Assembly: GCA_946537515.1 (NCBI GenBank)
Contig: CAMNFV010000007.1
Span: forward strand, 1 to 33,525
Origin: an uncultured Ruminococcus sp.
Lineage (GTDB): Bacteria > Bacillota > Clostridia > Oscillospirales > Ruminococcaceae
Direction of reading: 5' to 3'
Length of the DNA stretch: 33,525 nt
Below the pieces are notes generated by a model, which worked only from the letters and a program-made list of their open reading frames with translations, searched no databases and was not told where the DNA came from. Positions 1 to 8,004 of the stretch are shown piece after piece (within the stretch, counting starts at the first letter, position 1; the number at the start of each line of letters is the position of its first letter). A program made the translations under genes and the position numbers.

Positions 1-544
1 TTTCTCTGGTGATCGCTGTGTATTCCGGATTGCCGGTCGCCGCGAGAATTTCCGGCAGATATTCCAGCGACATCGCATCAAATCGCTGCCAGTCCTCCGT
101 GAGCGGCAGCAGATCAAGCTGCGCGGCACAGCTCCGGTTCGTGACGAGCTGATACAGCGCATGAAACATCATTTCGAGGATCTCCGGATCGGTCTCGGCG
201 CGTGTTTGCAGGATGAGCGCATTTGCTTTTTCGGTGCATGCGCTGTCGGATCCGCTGCCGTATTCAAACAGATCAGCAATCTGTCCGTAATGCTCATAGG
301 CGAGCGCTCTGCGGATGTTCCGCGCGGTCTCCTGATAACGGGCAGGGGACTCCGGCACACCGAATGCCGCCTGCATGACCTCCGCGATCACATCTGCAAT
401 CTGCTCCGCGGAATCTGCAAACGAAATGCGCGCGCTGATTTTCTGTGATTCTGCGTCATATTCATCCTGCGGCGCGTGTGATGCAAGCAGATCATGCGGA
501 TCGAGCAGGTCGATCTGCCGCTTGACCTGATCAAATTTGCTCAC
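1..544 (-). CDS. Partial gene, DUF1871-like N-terminal domain, cut by left edge
   Basis: A GTG-initiated frame of 181 codons stays open to the window edge, so the C-terminus is missing. The GTG shares four bases (GTGA) with the stop codon of ispG, so the two genes are likely translationally coupled. Residues about 5-75 carry a pattern I associate with DUF1871: a DP-x-x-LL stretch, then APQDEYDAES, then a region ending in a Y-x-E-T-A-R-N-I motif. The remainder is helical and not recognised; it could be a HEAT-like extension. Function is unknown. The position downstream of ispG, where polC often lies in Clostridia, is an insertion relative to the usual order. The family call rests on motif memory only; the frame itself is well supported by the overlap and by codon use like its neighbours. 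Confidence 0.72.
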   Translation of the reverse strand, partial: MSKFDQVKRQIDLLDPHDLLASHAPQDEYDAESQKISARISFADSAEQIADVIAEVMQAAFGVPESPARYQETARNIRRALAYEHYGQIADLFEYGSGSDSACTEKANALILQTRAETDPEILEMMFHALYQLVTNRSCAAQLDLLPLTEDWQRFDAMSLEYLPEILAATGNPEYTAITRE

Positions 545-1578
545 AGTTTTTCGATCTCTGCAAGCAGCGCCGGGACGATCTCCGATTCCGGCACCTTGCC
601 GAGAATCTGCTCGCCCTTGAACAGCACCGCACAGCCGTCGCCGCCTGCGATGCCGATATCGGCTTCTCTTGCCTCGCCGGGGCCGTTGACAACGCAGCCC
701 ATGACTGCGACCTTGATATTCTTTTCGCAGCCGCGGAGCGCTTCCTCAACGGCCTTTGCTGTGCTGATCAGGTCAATGCGCGTTCTGCCGCAGGTCGGAC
801 ATGAAACAAGCTGGGGACCGCCGCGCTTGCCGATTGCCTTGAGGATATCCTGCGCCGCAGCGATCTCTTCGACCGGATCCGCCGTCAGCGAAACACGGAT
901 TGTCTCACCGATGCCGTCGCAGAGCAGTGAGCCGATGCCCGCCGCGGATTTGATCAGTCCCATGCGCGCCGTACCGGCCTCGGTGACGCCGAGATGCAGC
1001 GGATAATCGCAGGATTCCGCAGCGAGCCGATAGCAGGCAATCATATTCTGCACATTTGAAGATTTGATCGAAATGACAATATCATTGAAATCGAATTTTT
1101 CGAGCAGCTTCGCATGATTCAGCGCACTCTCTACCATTGCCTGCGGTGTCGGGCCGCCGTATTTTGCGAGCAGATCCTTCTCAACAGAGCCCGAATTGAC
1201 GCCGATGCGAATCGGAATCTGCTTCTCGCGGCACTTGTCCGCAACAGCTTTCACACGATCCATTGCGCCGATGTTGCCGGGGTTGATCCGGATTTTATCA
1301 ATGCCGGCGTCTGCCGCAGCGAGCGCAAGCTTATAATCAAAGTGAATATCCGCAACGAGCGGAATCGAAACGGCTTCTTTGAGTGCGGGAATCAGCGCAA
1401 CAGCGTCCTGATTCGGGATCGCAGCGCGAAGAATCTCACAGCCGGCCGCTTCAAGCGCTTTTGCCTGCGCTACCGAACCCGCAATGTCATCGGAGCGTGT
1501 GTTAAGCATGGACTGAATATAGATATGCTTGCCGTCGAGCAGACATTGCCCGATCTTGACAGGATGCAGATTTCTCAT
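541..1578 (-). CDS. ispG: 4-hydroxy-3-methylbut-2-enyl diphosphate synthase (flavodoxin type)
   Basis: 345 aa. IspG reductively converts 2-C-methyl-D-erythritol 2,4-cyclodiphosphate to HMBPP, the penultimate step of the MEP isoprenoid pathway, using a [4Fe-4S] cluster in the cytosol. The C-terminal cluster signature is intact: CPTCGRTRIDL followed by a second block CVVNGPGEAREADIG, giving three cluster cysteines and the conserved glutamate. The N-terminal TIM-barrel part shows VADIHFDYKLAL and IRINPGNIG. Length matches the compact bacterial form. The ATG at 1578 is preceded by AAAGGA. It lies in the same string as dxr, the second MEP-pathway gene of the window, and as uppS, which consumes the product. 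Its stop overlaps the start of the next gene. Confidence 0.97.
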   Translation of the reverse strand: MRNLHPVKIGQCLLDGKHIYIQSMLNTRSDDIAGSVAQAKALEAAGCEILRAAIPNQDAVALIPALKEAVSIPLVADIHFDYKLALAAADAGIDKIRINPGNIGAMDRVKAVADKCREKQIPIRIGVNSGSVEKDLLAKYGGPTPQAMVESALNHAKLLEKFDFNDIVISIKSSNVQNMIACYRLAAESCDYPLHLGVTEAGTARMGLIKSAAGIGSLLCDGIGETIRVSLTADPVEEIAAAQDILKAIGKRGGPQLVSCPTCGRTRIDLISTAKAVEEALRGCEKNIKVAVMGCVVNGPGEAREADIGIAGGDGCAVLFKGEQILGKVPESEIVPALLAEIEKL

Positions 1579-1658
1579 GATTTTACGTCCTTTCCGGCAG
1601 AATCCGATCGGGATGCTGCCTTCCGTAATGTATGTATATGATTCCGGTTCGGGAGCGG

Positions 1659-2261
1659 TCAGATTTCTTCCTGCTCTGCTTCAGCTGGGGATTCCGCAGT
1701 ATTGTCATCCGCAGATTCTTCCGGATTCTCCGCAAGTTCCAGCGTATTCAGCGCAGCCGCATTCTCAACATGATTGACTGCCTGCCAGGTTGTCATTTTT
1801 TTATACTGCACAACATCCAGCGCATTTGCAAAGCTGCTGTCACCGCTGAGGCGAAGCTCATACTTCCCGTCCGGGAGATAGCAGACGGCATAATTTCCGA
1901 TCAGATTATTCGAGATATGGTGGATCGGAATGCGCATCATCGTCGCAGATTCGTCGATTTTCGTATGGGAATGCGTGATAATCAGGGCGACAGCACAGAC
2001 TGCTGCGGTCAGGCCGACTGCAATGGCATATTTAAATGCACCGAGCAGCAGTCCGGCAACCAGGACAACCAGCGCAATTCCGATGCCCTGAATCAGCACC
2101 TTTTGGTTTTGCGTGACTCTGCCGCGGGTATCCCAGAGCAATTCATCAGAGATTGGCTCTTTGAGCGGCATTTCCGCTGCCGCAATCAGTGCAGATTCGT
2201 CTTCTGTGAGATCTTTGGTGATTTTACGCACAAACGGCGCACGGATGAGTGCATCTTTCAT
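1659..2261 (-). CDS. Hypothetical membrane protein, paralogue B of a tandem pair
   Basis: 200 aa when started at the ATG at 2261, which has GGAGG about seven bases upstream and overlaps the previous stop as ATGA; an upstream in-frame start exists but would run into the previous gene. Layout: charged N-terminus with LTEDE and AEMPLKEP (residues ~18-35), two membrane helices (~50-95), a soluble domain with IPIHH and LPDGKYELRL, and a Glu-rich tail. The same order of motifs (acidic helix, MPLxxP, membrane helices, IPVHH, QPDGKY, VTW) occurs in the next gene upstream, so the two are ancient tandem duplicates. I do not recognise the family. It is cotranscribed with rseP and ispG by position, but nothing in the sequence gives a biochemical role. 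Confidence 0.75.
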   Translation of the reverse strand: MKDALIRAPFVRKITKDLTEDESALIAAAEMPLKEPISDELLWDTRGRVTQNQKVLIQGIGIALVVLVAGLLLGAFKYAIAVGLTAAVCAVALIITHSHTKIDESATMMRIPIHHISNNLIGNYAVCYLPDGKYELRLSGDSSFANALDVVQYKKMTTWQAVNHVENAAALNTLELAENPEESADDNTAESPAEAEQEEI

Positions 2262-2998
2262 AGCATATCCTCCGGGGTGAATGCATCGACCGGCAGCCAT
2301 GTGACTGAACCGTGATACAATACGATGATAACAGCGGAGCAGGTGGTATGTCCGTCCGGGAGCTTCAGAACATACTTGCCGTCCGGCTGATAGAATACAA
2401 GAAAATGGGTATACCAGGCATTGTTTTCGGAAAAAATGGAACGGTGTCTGTAATAGTGCTTGACTTCATAGCAATGATGCACCGGAATGACCGTATACAT
2501 CGCAGAATCGTCGATATCAAGCCAGTTTGCACCTCTGCCCTTGTAAAAGAACATGACAACGAAGGCGATGACAGCCGCAAAGAATGCAATCGGCATTACG
2601 ACTGCCGGATCATTCATTTCGATGCTGTGCCGCCCGGGAAGAATGCCGACCACAAAGACTGCAACACCGATTGCGATGCTTCCGATGATCATTCCGACCG
2701 GCGAGAACTGAGAGCCCTCGTATTTCGTGATGATTCTTGAACGGACAAACGAATTGACCGGCTTCCAGAGCGGCATCGGCGTTTCGGCAATGATCTGACG
2801 TTCCTCATTTGAGAGGTGATGTTCGATCAGAAAGCAGACCACGAGTGCCAGAATAAACATTGCCGCCATGCTGATACCGGGCTCCAAATCAATGCCAAGT
2901 GAAATCCAGATCAGCGGCAGTATGGTTGCAGCGAGAGAGGCAGCAATCAGCGGATACTGTCTGCCGTTGAAAATGTGTAAATACTTTAATCGTTTCAT
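2258..2998 (-). CDS. Hypothetical membrane protein, paralogue A of a tandem pair
   Basis: 246 aa. Four hydrophobic segments are visible (about residues 15-34, 40-58, 105-123, 136-152), followed by a soluble C-terminal domain of about 90 residues that contains IPVHHCYEV, YQPDGKYVLKL and a VTWLPVDAF ending. Between the second and third segments lies LSNEERQIIAETPMPLWKP, which aligns with the N-terminus of the downstream 200-aa protein (LTEDESALIAAAEMPLKEP). So this is the longer paralogue, carrying an additional N-terminal membrane hairpin. The ATG at 2998 begins MKRLKYLHIFNGRQYP, and a decayed copy of this start lies just upstream. It overlaps the next gene by four bases. Family and function are not recognised. 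Confidence 0.75.
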   Translation of the reverse strand: MKRLKYLHIFNGRQYPLIAASLAATILPLIWISLGIDLEPGISMAAMFILALVVCFLIEHHLSNEERQIIAETPMPLWKPVNSFVRSRIITKYEGSQFSPVGMIIGSIAIGVAVFVVGILPGRHSIEMNDPAVVMPIAFFAAVIAFVVMFFYKGRGANWLDIDDSAMYTVIPVHHCYEVKHYYRHRSIFSENNAWYTHFLVFYQPDGKYVLKLPDGHTTCSAVIIVLYHGSVTWLPVDAFTPEDML

Positions 2999-3061
2999 AT
3001 GTCATTCCTTCATTTCGTTTATCATGATGTCATTTCGGGTCAGGAACTGCCTGTTTCACAG

Positions 3062-3173
3062 GAACGCATCCACAGAATCAGACGTCCGGCTGATAGATGG
3101 CCGCAATGAAAAATGCAGCATTGAGCGGATAATTGCGGCCATTGAAGCGATGCCGGTATTTGAATCGTTTCAT
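3062..3173 (-). pseudogene. Decayed third copy of the tandem membrane-protein family
   Basis: Reading from the ATG at 3173, a 31-codon frame encodes MKRFKYRHRFNGRNYPLNAA, which closely matches the start of the gene at 2998 (MKRLKYLHIFNGRQYPLIAA). It then jumps directly to YQPD, a motif that lies near residue 205 of the intact paralogue, and stops at 3078. Just beyond, bases 3062-3073 read as VDAF, the near-terminal motif of that paralogue. The order of pieces is therefore conserved while most of the body is gone, as expected for a duplicate reduced by internal deletion. A functional 31-aa peptide is possible but less likely. Confidence 0.7.
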
Positions 3174-3182
3174 CGTATTCGT

Positions 3183-4232
3183 TTATCTTGTGAAGATCTT
3201 CGTGATGTCCTGACAGGTGATTGCGATCATCAGCAGCATGAGTGCTGCGAGACCGACAAAGTGGATCATGCCCTCGACTTTCGCAGGGCAGGGCTTGCGC
3301 CGGATCGCTTCGACAATGAGGAAAACCAGTCTGCCGCCGTCGAGCGCCGGGAACGGGATCAGATTGAAGATGCCGACATTGATCGTGATGAATGAGAGAA
3401 TATCGAGCATCGAAACGAGCTTTTCGCGGAAGGTCTCGCTCATGTTGACAACGGTTGTCGTTGCGTCGATGATACCGACCACGCCGGAGAGATCATGGAA
3501 TCCGTATTTTCCGCGGATCAGATCGACCAGCGAGATCCAGATCAGGCGGGCGGTCGTTCCGTAATAATGAACCGTATGGCTCAGGATCGTGCCGATATTC
3601 TTCTCATCGCGTGAGAGATAAAAATCAAGCAGACCTTTCGTTTCGGTGTTGAGGAATGTCACTTCATCGTAAGTGATCAGCTCTCCCTCGCGCTCAACCG
3701 TGACCTGAAATGTATCACAGGTATCGTTTTGCAGCGCATAGGAGATATCCTGCCAGGTGAAGATTTTCAGTCCGTTGATCGAGACAAAGCGGTCATTCTT
3801 CTGAAGCCATTGAGAAGAGGTCGAGATGCTCTCACCGTCTTCATTTTCGCGGAATGCCGCAATTCTCGTCGAGGTCAGCGGCGAATCCAGGCATTGAAAT
3901 GCGAGGATCAGGAAGAATCCGAGGATCAGGTTCATGGTCGCGCCGGCGACGGTAACGAGCATCCGCTTCCAGACGGCCTGTTTGCGGAATGCGCGCGGAT
4001 CATCGCTGTTTTCATCTTCGCCTTCCATGGCGCAGTAGCCGCCGATCGGGAACAGACGCCAGGAATATTTGGTTTCGCCTTTTTGCTTGGAGATGATTGC
4101 GGGTCCCATGCCGATGGAAAATTCCAGCACGCGGATGCCGCATTTTTTTGCGACGAAGAAATGTCCGGCCTCATGAATCATAATGATAATGCCGAAGCCG
4201 AGAATCGCCGCAAGTACAGTAAGAATGGTCAT
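3183..4232 (-). CDS. rseP: Site-2 intramembrane zinc metalloprotease, RseP/RasP family (M50)
   Basis: 349 aa. Cuts membrane-anchored substrates such as anti-sigma factors and signal peptide remnants inside the bilayer. The zinc site HEAGH lies at residues 20-24 within the first membrane helix, and the third ligand motif LDGGR is at about 297-301 in a late membrane helix, both intact. Between them is a PDZ-like region (about 115-195; SSQWLQKNDRFVSINGLKI). Further membrane helices occur at ~95-110 and at the C-terminus. The ATG at 4232 has AAAGGA upstream. The gene sits after dxr in the usual Firmicutes order but is separated from dxr by a second type of membrane protease. The window also encodes a membrane-anchored putative anti-sigma factor (31426-32895), a possible but unproven substrate. 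Confidence 0.95.
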   Translation of the reverse strand: MTILTVLAAILGFGIIIMIHEAGHFFVAKKCGIRVLEFSIGMGPAIISKQKGETKYSWRLFPIGGYCAMEGEDENSDDPRAFRKQAVWKRMLVTVAGATMNLILGFFLILAFQCLDSPLTSTRIAAFRENEDGESISTSSQWLQKNDRFVSINGLKIFTWQDISYALQNDTCDTFQVTVEREGELITYDEVTFLNTETKGLLDFYLSRDEKNIGTILSHTVHYYGTTARLIWISLVDLIRGKYGFHDLSGVVGIIDATTTVVNMSETFREKLVSMLDILSFITINVGIFNLIPFPALDGGRLVFLIVEAIRRKPCPAKVEGMIHFVGLAALMLLMIAITCQDITKIFTR

Positions 4233-4344
4233 AGATCAGGTTCCTTTCGCATCAGTTATAGATAATAGTATGCAATGATAGCTTACCCGAAAAATATGAT
4301 ATTTCCTGATGCAGCAGGTGAAAATTTCGGTAAATCCGGTTTAC

Positions 4345-5019
4345 TCAGTACCGGAAGATCAGCAGAATGCCGACAGCATTGATTGCAAGATTGGCGCAGC
4401 CGTGGACAAGCCAGCTGGCCTTTACGCTGTCATAGTGATCGCAGATGAACTGCAAAAAGAGCGCCGCAGCGAAGAGTGCCGCAATGCAGAGCAGCAGCAT
4501 CGGAATGCTGAGCCAGGAATCCACGATGCCGATATGATAAACCGCAAACGCAAGCGCGCTCAGCAGCGTACCGGCCTTCGGGAGTCCTGCGCGCCGGAAG
4601 CTTTCCGTCAGAAATCCGCGGAAAAACGATTCCTCAAGAAAGGAATTGATCAGCGCGATGTACGCAAAGACGAACAGACAATTCTGCTTCGTGAGCTGTT
4701 CCTTCTGCATGAGATTCTGCCGGATCGAAGGCAGATCGAGAAAGCCGCGGAGCAGCCAGAATCCCAGTAAAACCGTCGGAATCACGGCAATCATAAAGAC
4801 AATGAGCTTTCCGGCTTTCTGCATCGGTTTGAAGCGGATGCTCTCTTTGAGCCCGACTTTGGACACCGCCGTTCCGATGCCGATGAGCGTACAGGTCAGG
4901 AGCAGCTTGATGAGGCTTTTGATCAGATAGGGCGGCGCGAGCAGCTGTTCCGTCAGCATCATACCGGCGAGAAAGACCAGCGCCGCGAGTGCGGAGACTA
5001 TAATCAGTTTGCGGTTCAT
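4345..5019 (-). CDS. CPBP family intramembrane glutamic/metalloprotease (Abi, CAAX-like)
   Basis: 224 aa with about six to seven hydrophobic segments. The CPBP signature is complete: EESFFRG with Glu129-Glu130 and Arg134, FAVYH with His162, and HGCAN with His206 and Asn210. Members of this family process membrane proteins or act in bacteriocin self-protection and surface anchoring; the substrate here cannot be told. The ATG at 5019 follows AAGGGGG. Only 14 bases separate its start from the dxr stop, so it is part of the pyrH-ispG operon, inserted between dxr and rseP. Codon use looks like that of its neighbours, so there is no sign of recent transfer. Confidence 0.9.
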   Translation of the reverse strand: MNRKLIIVSALAALVFLAGMMLTEQLLAPPYLIKSLIKLLLTCTLIGIGTAVSKVGLKESIRFKPMQKAGKLIVFMIAVIPTVLLGFWLLRGFLDLPSIRQNLMQKEQLTKQNCLFVFAYIALINSFLEESFFRGFLTESFRRAGLPKAGTLLSALAFAVYHIGIVDSWLSIPMLLLCIAALFAAALFLQFICDHYDSVKASWLVHGCANLAINAVGILLIFRY

Positions 5020-5033
5020 GCAGCATCCCCCTT

Positions 5034-6182
5034 TCAGGATGCGATCGCCTCTGCGACAAATTCGCGCGCTTTGCGGTCCGCCGCAACAACATCCTCATAG
5101 CAGGTGAGCGGCTTCGCGGGAATCTTTTCAATGGATTCCGTGACGAGTTCACCGATGCGCAGGAAGGGAATCTTCCGCTGCAGGAATGCCGCAACGGCTG
5201 CCTCATTTGCACCGTTTGCAACGACCGGTGCCGTGCCGCCCATTTCGCTTGCACGGATGCAGGCGGTCAGGCAGTCAAATGTATCGAAATCAGGCTTTGC
5301 AAAGGTCAGCGTGCCGTAGTCGGTCAGCGAGAGCGGCTTGGTCGGGCAGGGGAGTCTGTCCGGATAGGTCAGCGCATACTGAATCGGAATCTTCATATCC
5401 GGAACGCCCATTTGTCCGATCATCGAATCGTCATCATAGACGACTGCGGAATGCAGCACACTCTGGCGGTGAACAACAATCTCAATCTGATCGGGTGCGA
5501 GGTCGAAGAGCCAGCGTGCTTCGATAAATTCAAGGCCCTTGTTCATCAGCGTCGCAGAGTCGATCGTGATCTTATTGCCCATGCTCCAGTTCGGGTGTTT
5601 GAGCGCCTGTTCGACGGTTGTCTCCGCAAGATCGGCTTTGGTCTTGCCGAAGAACGGTCCGCCGGAAGCAGTCAGAATGATCTTCTTGAGCTGGCCGCGC
5701 TTGTTTCCCTGCAAGCACTGGAAAATCGCAGAATGCTCGCTGTCGATCGGGTAGATCGGCAGACCGCGGTCTGCGGCGGCCTTCATGACGAGTGCGCCGC
5801 CTGCGACGAGTGTCTCCTTATTGGCCAGCGCGATCGGTTTATTCGCTTCGATCGCGGTCAGCGTCGGCAGCAGACCGACCATGCCGACGACGGAATTGAG
5901 CAGCGTTCCGGTGCTCTGATGCTGCGCGATCTCGCATAAACCGTCCATTCCTGCCAAAAGGCGGCAGCCAAGACCGGCTGCCGCTTCCTTGAGAGCAGAA
6001 TAACGGGATTCATCCGCGATGCACAGCAGTTCGGGGTGCAGCAGTTTTGCCTGCTGTACCAGCTCCTCGACGCGGGTATTGGCAGCGAGCGCCGTCACAC
6101 GGATGTTATGCATCTGTGCAACTTCGATCGCCTGTGTACCGATACTGCCGGTCGAGCCGAGAATCGCGATACTGTCTGTCAT
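5034..6182 (-). CDS. dxr: 1-deoxy-D-xylulose 5-phosphate reductoisomerase
   Basis: 382 aa, normal length. Converts DXP to MEP with NADPH, the committed step of the MEP isoprenoid pathway. N-terminal NADPH motif ILGSTGSIGTQAIEV is at residues 7-21. The metal and substrate region is complete: PIDSEHSAIFQC, then TASGGPFFG, then HPNWSMGNKITIDSATLMNKG with the conserved His, Asn, Lys and Glu of the active site further on. The ATG at 6182 has AAGGAG upstream. It lies 19 bases after cdsA, so cotranscription is very likely. Together with ispG and uppS it feeds undecaprenyl phosphate supply for the wall enzymes encoded on the opposite strand. Confidence 0.97.
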   Translation of the reverse strand: MTDSIAILGSTGSIGTQAIEVAQMHNIRVTALAANTRVEELVQQAKLLHPELLCIADESRYSALKEAAAGLGCRLLAGMDGLCEIAQHQSTGTLLNSVVGMVGLLPTLTAIEANKPIALANKETLVAGGALVMKAAADRGLPIYPIDSEHSAIFQCLQGNKRGQLKKIILTASGGPFFGKTKADLAETTVEQALKHPNWSMGNKITIDSATLMNKGLEFIEARWLFDLAPDQIEIVVHRQSVLHSAVVYDDDSMIGQMGVPDMKIPIQYALTYPDRLPCPTKPLSLTDYGTLTFAKPDFDTFDCLTACIRASEMGGTAPVVANGANEAAVAAFLQRKIPFLRIGELVTESIEKIPAKPLTCYEDVVAADRKAREFVAEAIAS

Positions 6183-6201
6183 GTTTGATGAAGCTCCTTT
6201 T

Positions 6202-7038
6202 TTAACCTAATTCAAAGAAATTTGTGGCCTGCACGAATGCCGTGAAGAACGGCAGAACGAGCAGTACGCTGTCAAAGCGGTCGAGAATGCCGCCGTGACC
6301 GGGCATAATTTCGCCGTAATCCTTGATGCCGAGCTGACGCTTGACGGTCGAAGCAGCGAGATCGCCGAGTGTACCGAGAATCGCGCAGACCATGCTGACA
6401 AGAATGGTAGCGAACCAGTTGATGCCCATCGGAATGCCCTTCTTCGTCATGACAGAGCAATAGATCGCGCTGAACACGATAAAGAAGATAACGTTCGCGA
6501 CGATGCCGCCGATAAATCCGACGATCGTCTTCTTCGGGCTGATGGCCGGGCAGAGTTTTGCCTTGCCGAATGCCGTACCGATGAAATATGCACCGGTATC
6601 CGCGATCCATGCACCGCAGAGTGCGAGCACGAGATATGCGACACCGTGAACCTCATGGGTTTTGTTGAGCGTGACAGCAGCAGCCATGGCCGGCGGAATC
6701 AGGAACATGCCGGTCAGGAACGTGAATACGGTTTTCTCCGGCATTTTCTTCTGATGACGGACATAGTCGAACAGCACGCAGCAGATTGCGGCAATGATCA
6801 TCATTGAGCGGTATCTTGCAACGATGCCGACCTGTAAGCAGGGCAGCAGAAATGCATAGGCAAGTGCTGCGATTGTTGAAAGATGATAGCGCAGCAGCTT
6901 ATTGGCACGCAGAAATTCATAGAGTGCCGCAGCGGCAATCGCACCTGCAGCGACCGGCAAAACGGGAGTATTGTGTAAGAACAGCACAACCAGCGCAACT
7001 GCGACGCCGAATGCTGCGGTTATCAAACGTGTAACCAT
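6202..7038 (-). CDS. cdsA: Phosphatidate cytidylyltransferase (CDP-diglyceride synthase)
   Basis: About 278 aa from the ATG at 7038. Makes CDP-diacylglycerol from phosphatidate and CTP at the membrane, the branch point for phospholipids. Eight or so hydrophobic segments fill the first 230 residues. The family signature is perfect near the C-terminus: STVKRQLGIKDYGEIMPGHG followed by GILDRFD. The start is uncertain: the ATG at 7038 has no good ribosome site close by, while a GGAGG about 30 bases upstream lies inside an in-frame extension that could begin at a TTG at 7071 or another non-ATG codon. The first clear membrane helix begins right after MVTR, which favours 7038. Confidence 0.93.
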   Translation of the reverse strand: MVTRLITAAFGVAVALVVLFLHNTPVLPVAAGAIAAAALYEFLRANKLLRYHLSTIAALAYAFLLPCLQVGIVARYRSMMIIAAICCVLFDYVRHQKKMPEKTVFTFLTGMFLIPPAMAAAVTLNKTHEVHGVAYLVLALCGAWIADTGAYFIGTAFGKAKLCPAISPKKTIVGFIGGIVANVIFFIVFSAIYCSVMTKKGIPMGINWFATILVSMVCAILGTLGDLAASTVKRQLGIKDYGEIMPGHGGILDRFDSVLLVLPFFTAFVQATNFFELG

Positions 7039-7243
7039 ATGTGTCTGCGGCAGAATATGCCGCGCCTCCAATCCAATTCAAATATGCAGCGAAACCGCTG
7101 CCGGGCAGGATTTCTGACTGTACGCCAATACAGGACTGCCGGGCAGGCGCGCTGAAAATGAAATCAAACAGAACAAAGCGATTCCGGAACAGCAGCGGGA
7201 GCTTTTATCGTATCCTATGCTGCAAATCCGGGTTTCATGACGT

Positions 7244-7972
7244 TCAGAGTCCGCCGAACCGGCGTGTGCGGCGTGCGAATTCCACGATCGCCTTATCGAG
7301 TTCTTTGGAATCGAAATCCGGGAAGAGCGTATCGCAGAAATAGAATTCCGCGTAGGCATTCTGCCAGAGCAGGAAATTGGAAAGCCGCTGTTCGCCGCCC
7401 GGACGGATCATCAGATCGACATCGGGCATATCCTTTGTATAAAGGTGCTGCGAGATCATATCCTCAGTAATGTCCTCCGGCTCAAGCTTGCCTTCCTTGA
7501 CGAGCTGTGCAAGCTCTTTGCAGGCATGTGTGATCTCATTGCGCGAGCCGTAGTTCGCTGCGATGCCGGCCGTCATGCGTTCAAAGTCCACGGTATCCTT
7601 CTGGATATCAATGTACTGCTGGCGGAGATCCGCTTCAAAGCCGTTCTCATCGCCCAGCAGCACGAAGCGCGTGCGCAGATCGAAATGGTCATAGGCTTCC
7701 TTGAGGTATTTGCGCATCAGATCCATGAGCGCGTGAACCTCGTCATCCGGACGCTTCCAGTTTTCGGTCGAGAATGCATAGAAAGACATGTATTTCACGC
7801 CGATATCATTTGCATAGCGCAGGAGCTTGCGGAAAGCAAGCGCACCCTGCACATGACCGTAGGTACGCGGCATACCGCGCTTTTTCGCCCATCTGCCGTT
7901 GCCGTCCATGATAATGGCGATATGCTGCGGCATCATATCCGCCGGTACCGGCGGTTCATTTTTCTTTGCCAT
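7244..7972 (-). CDS. uppS: Undecaprenyl diphosphate synthase (cis-prenyltransferase)
   Basis: 242 aa. Elongates farnesyl diphosphate with isopentenyl diphosphate to C55 undecaprenyl diphosphate, the lipid carrier of peptidoglycan precursors. The N-terminal signature IAIIMDGNGRWAKKRG contains the catalytic Asp, and SFYAFSTENWKRP and DVDLMIRPGGEQRLSNFLLW are the other conserved blocks. In most members the last block begins with RTSGE or RTGGE; here it is RPGGE, a mild variation. ATG at 7972 follows GAGGAG. A 200-nt spacer with two copies of CTGCCGGGCAGG (7097-7108 region and 7136-7147 region) separates it from cdsA. Confidence 0.97.
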   Translation of the reverse strand: MAKKNEPPVPADMMPQHIAIIMDGNGRWAKKRGMPRTYGHVQGALAFRKLLRYANDIGVKYMSFYAFSTENWKRPDDEVHALMDLMRKYLKEAYDHFDLRTRFVLLGDENGFEADLRQQYIDIQKDTVDFERMTAGIAANYGSRNEITHACKELAQLVKEGKLEPEDITEDMISQHLYTKDMPDVDLMIRPGGEQRLSNFLLWQNAYAEFYFCDTLFPDFDSKELDKAIVEFARRTRRFGGL

Positions 7973-8004
7973 GAATAACTCCTCAGACTGTATTTGAGCG
8001 CAGA

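Noticed and set aside
4265-4293. TTTTCG-17-TACTAT as a possible rseP promoter on the minus strand
   Set aside because: The -35 box is poor and the spacer is AT-rich enough to give such matches by chance.
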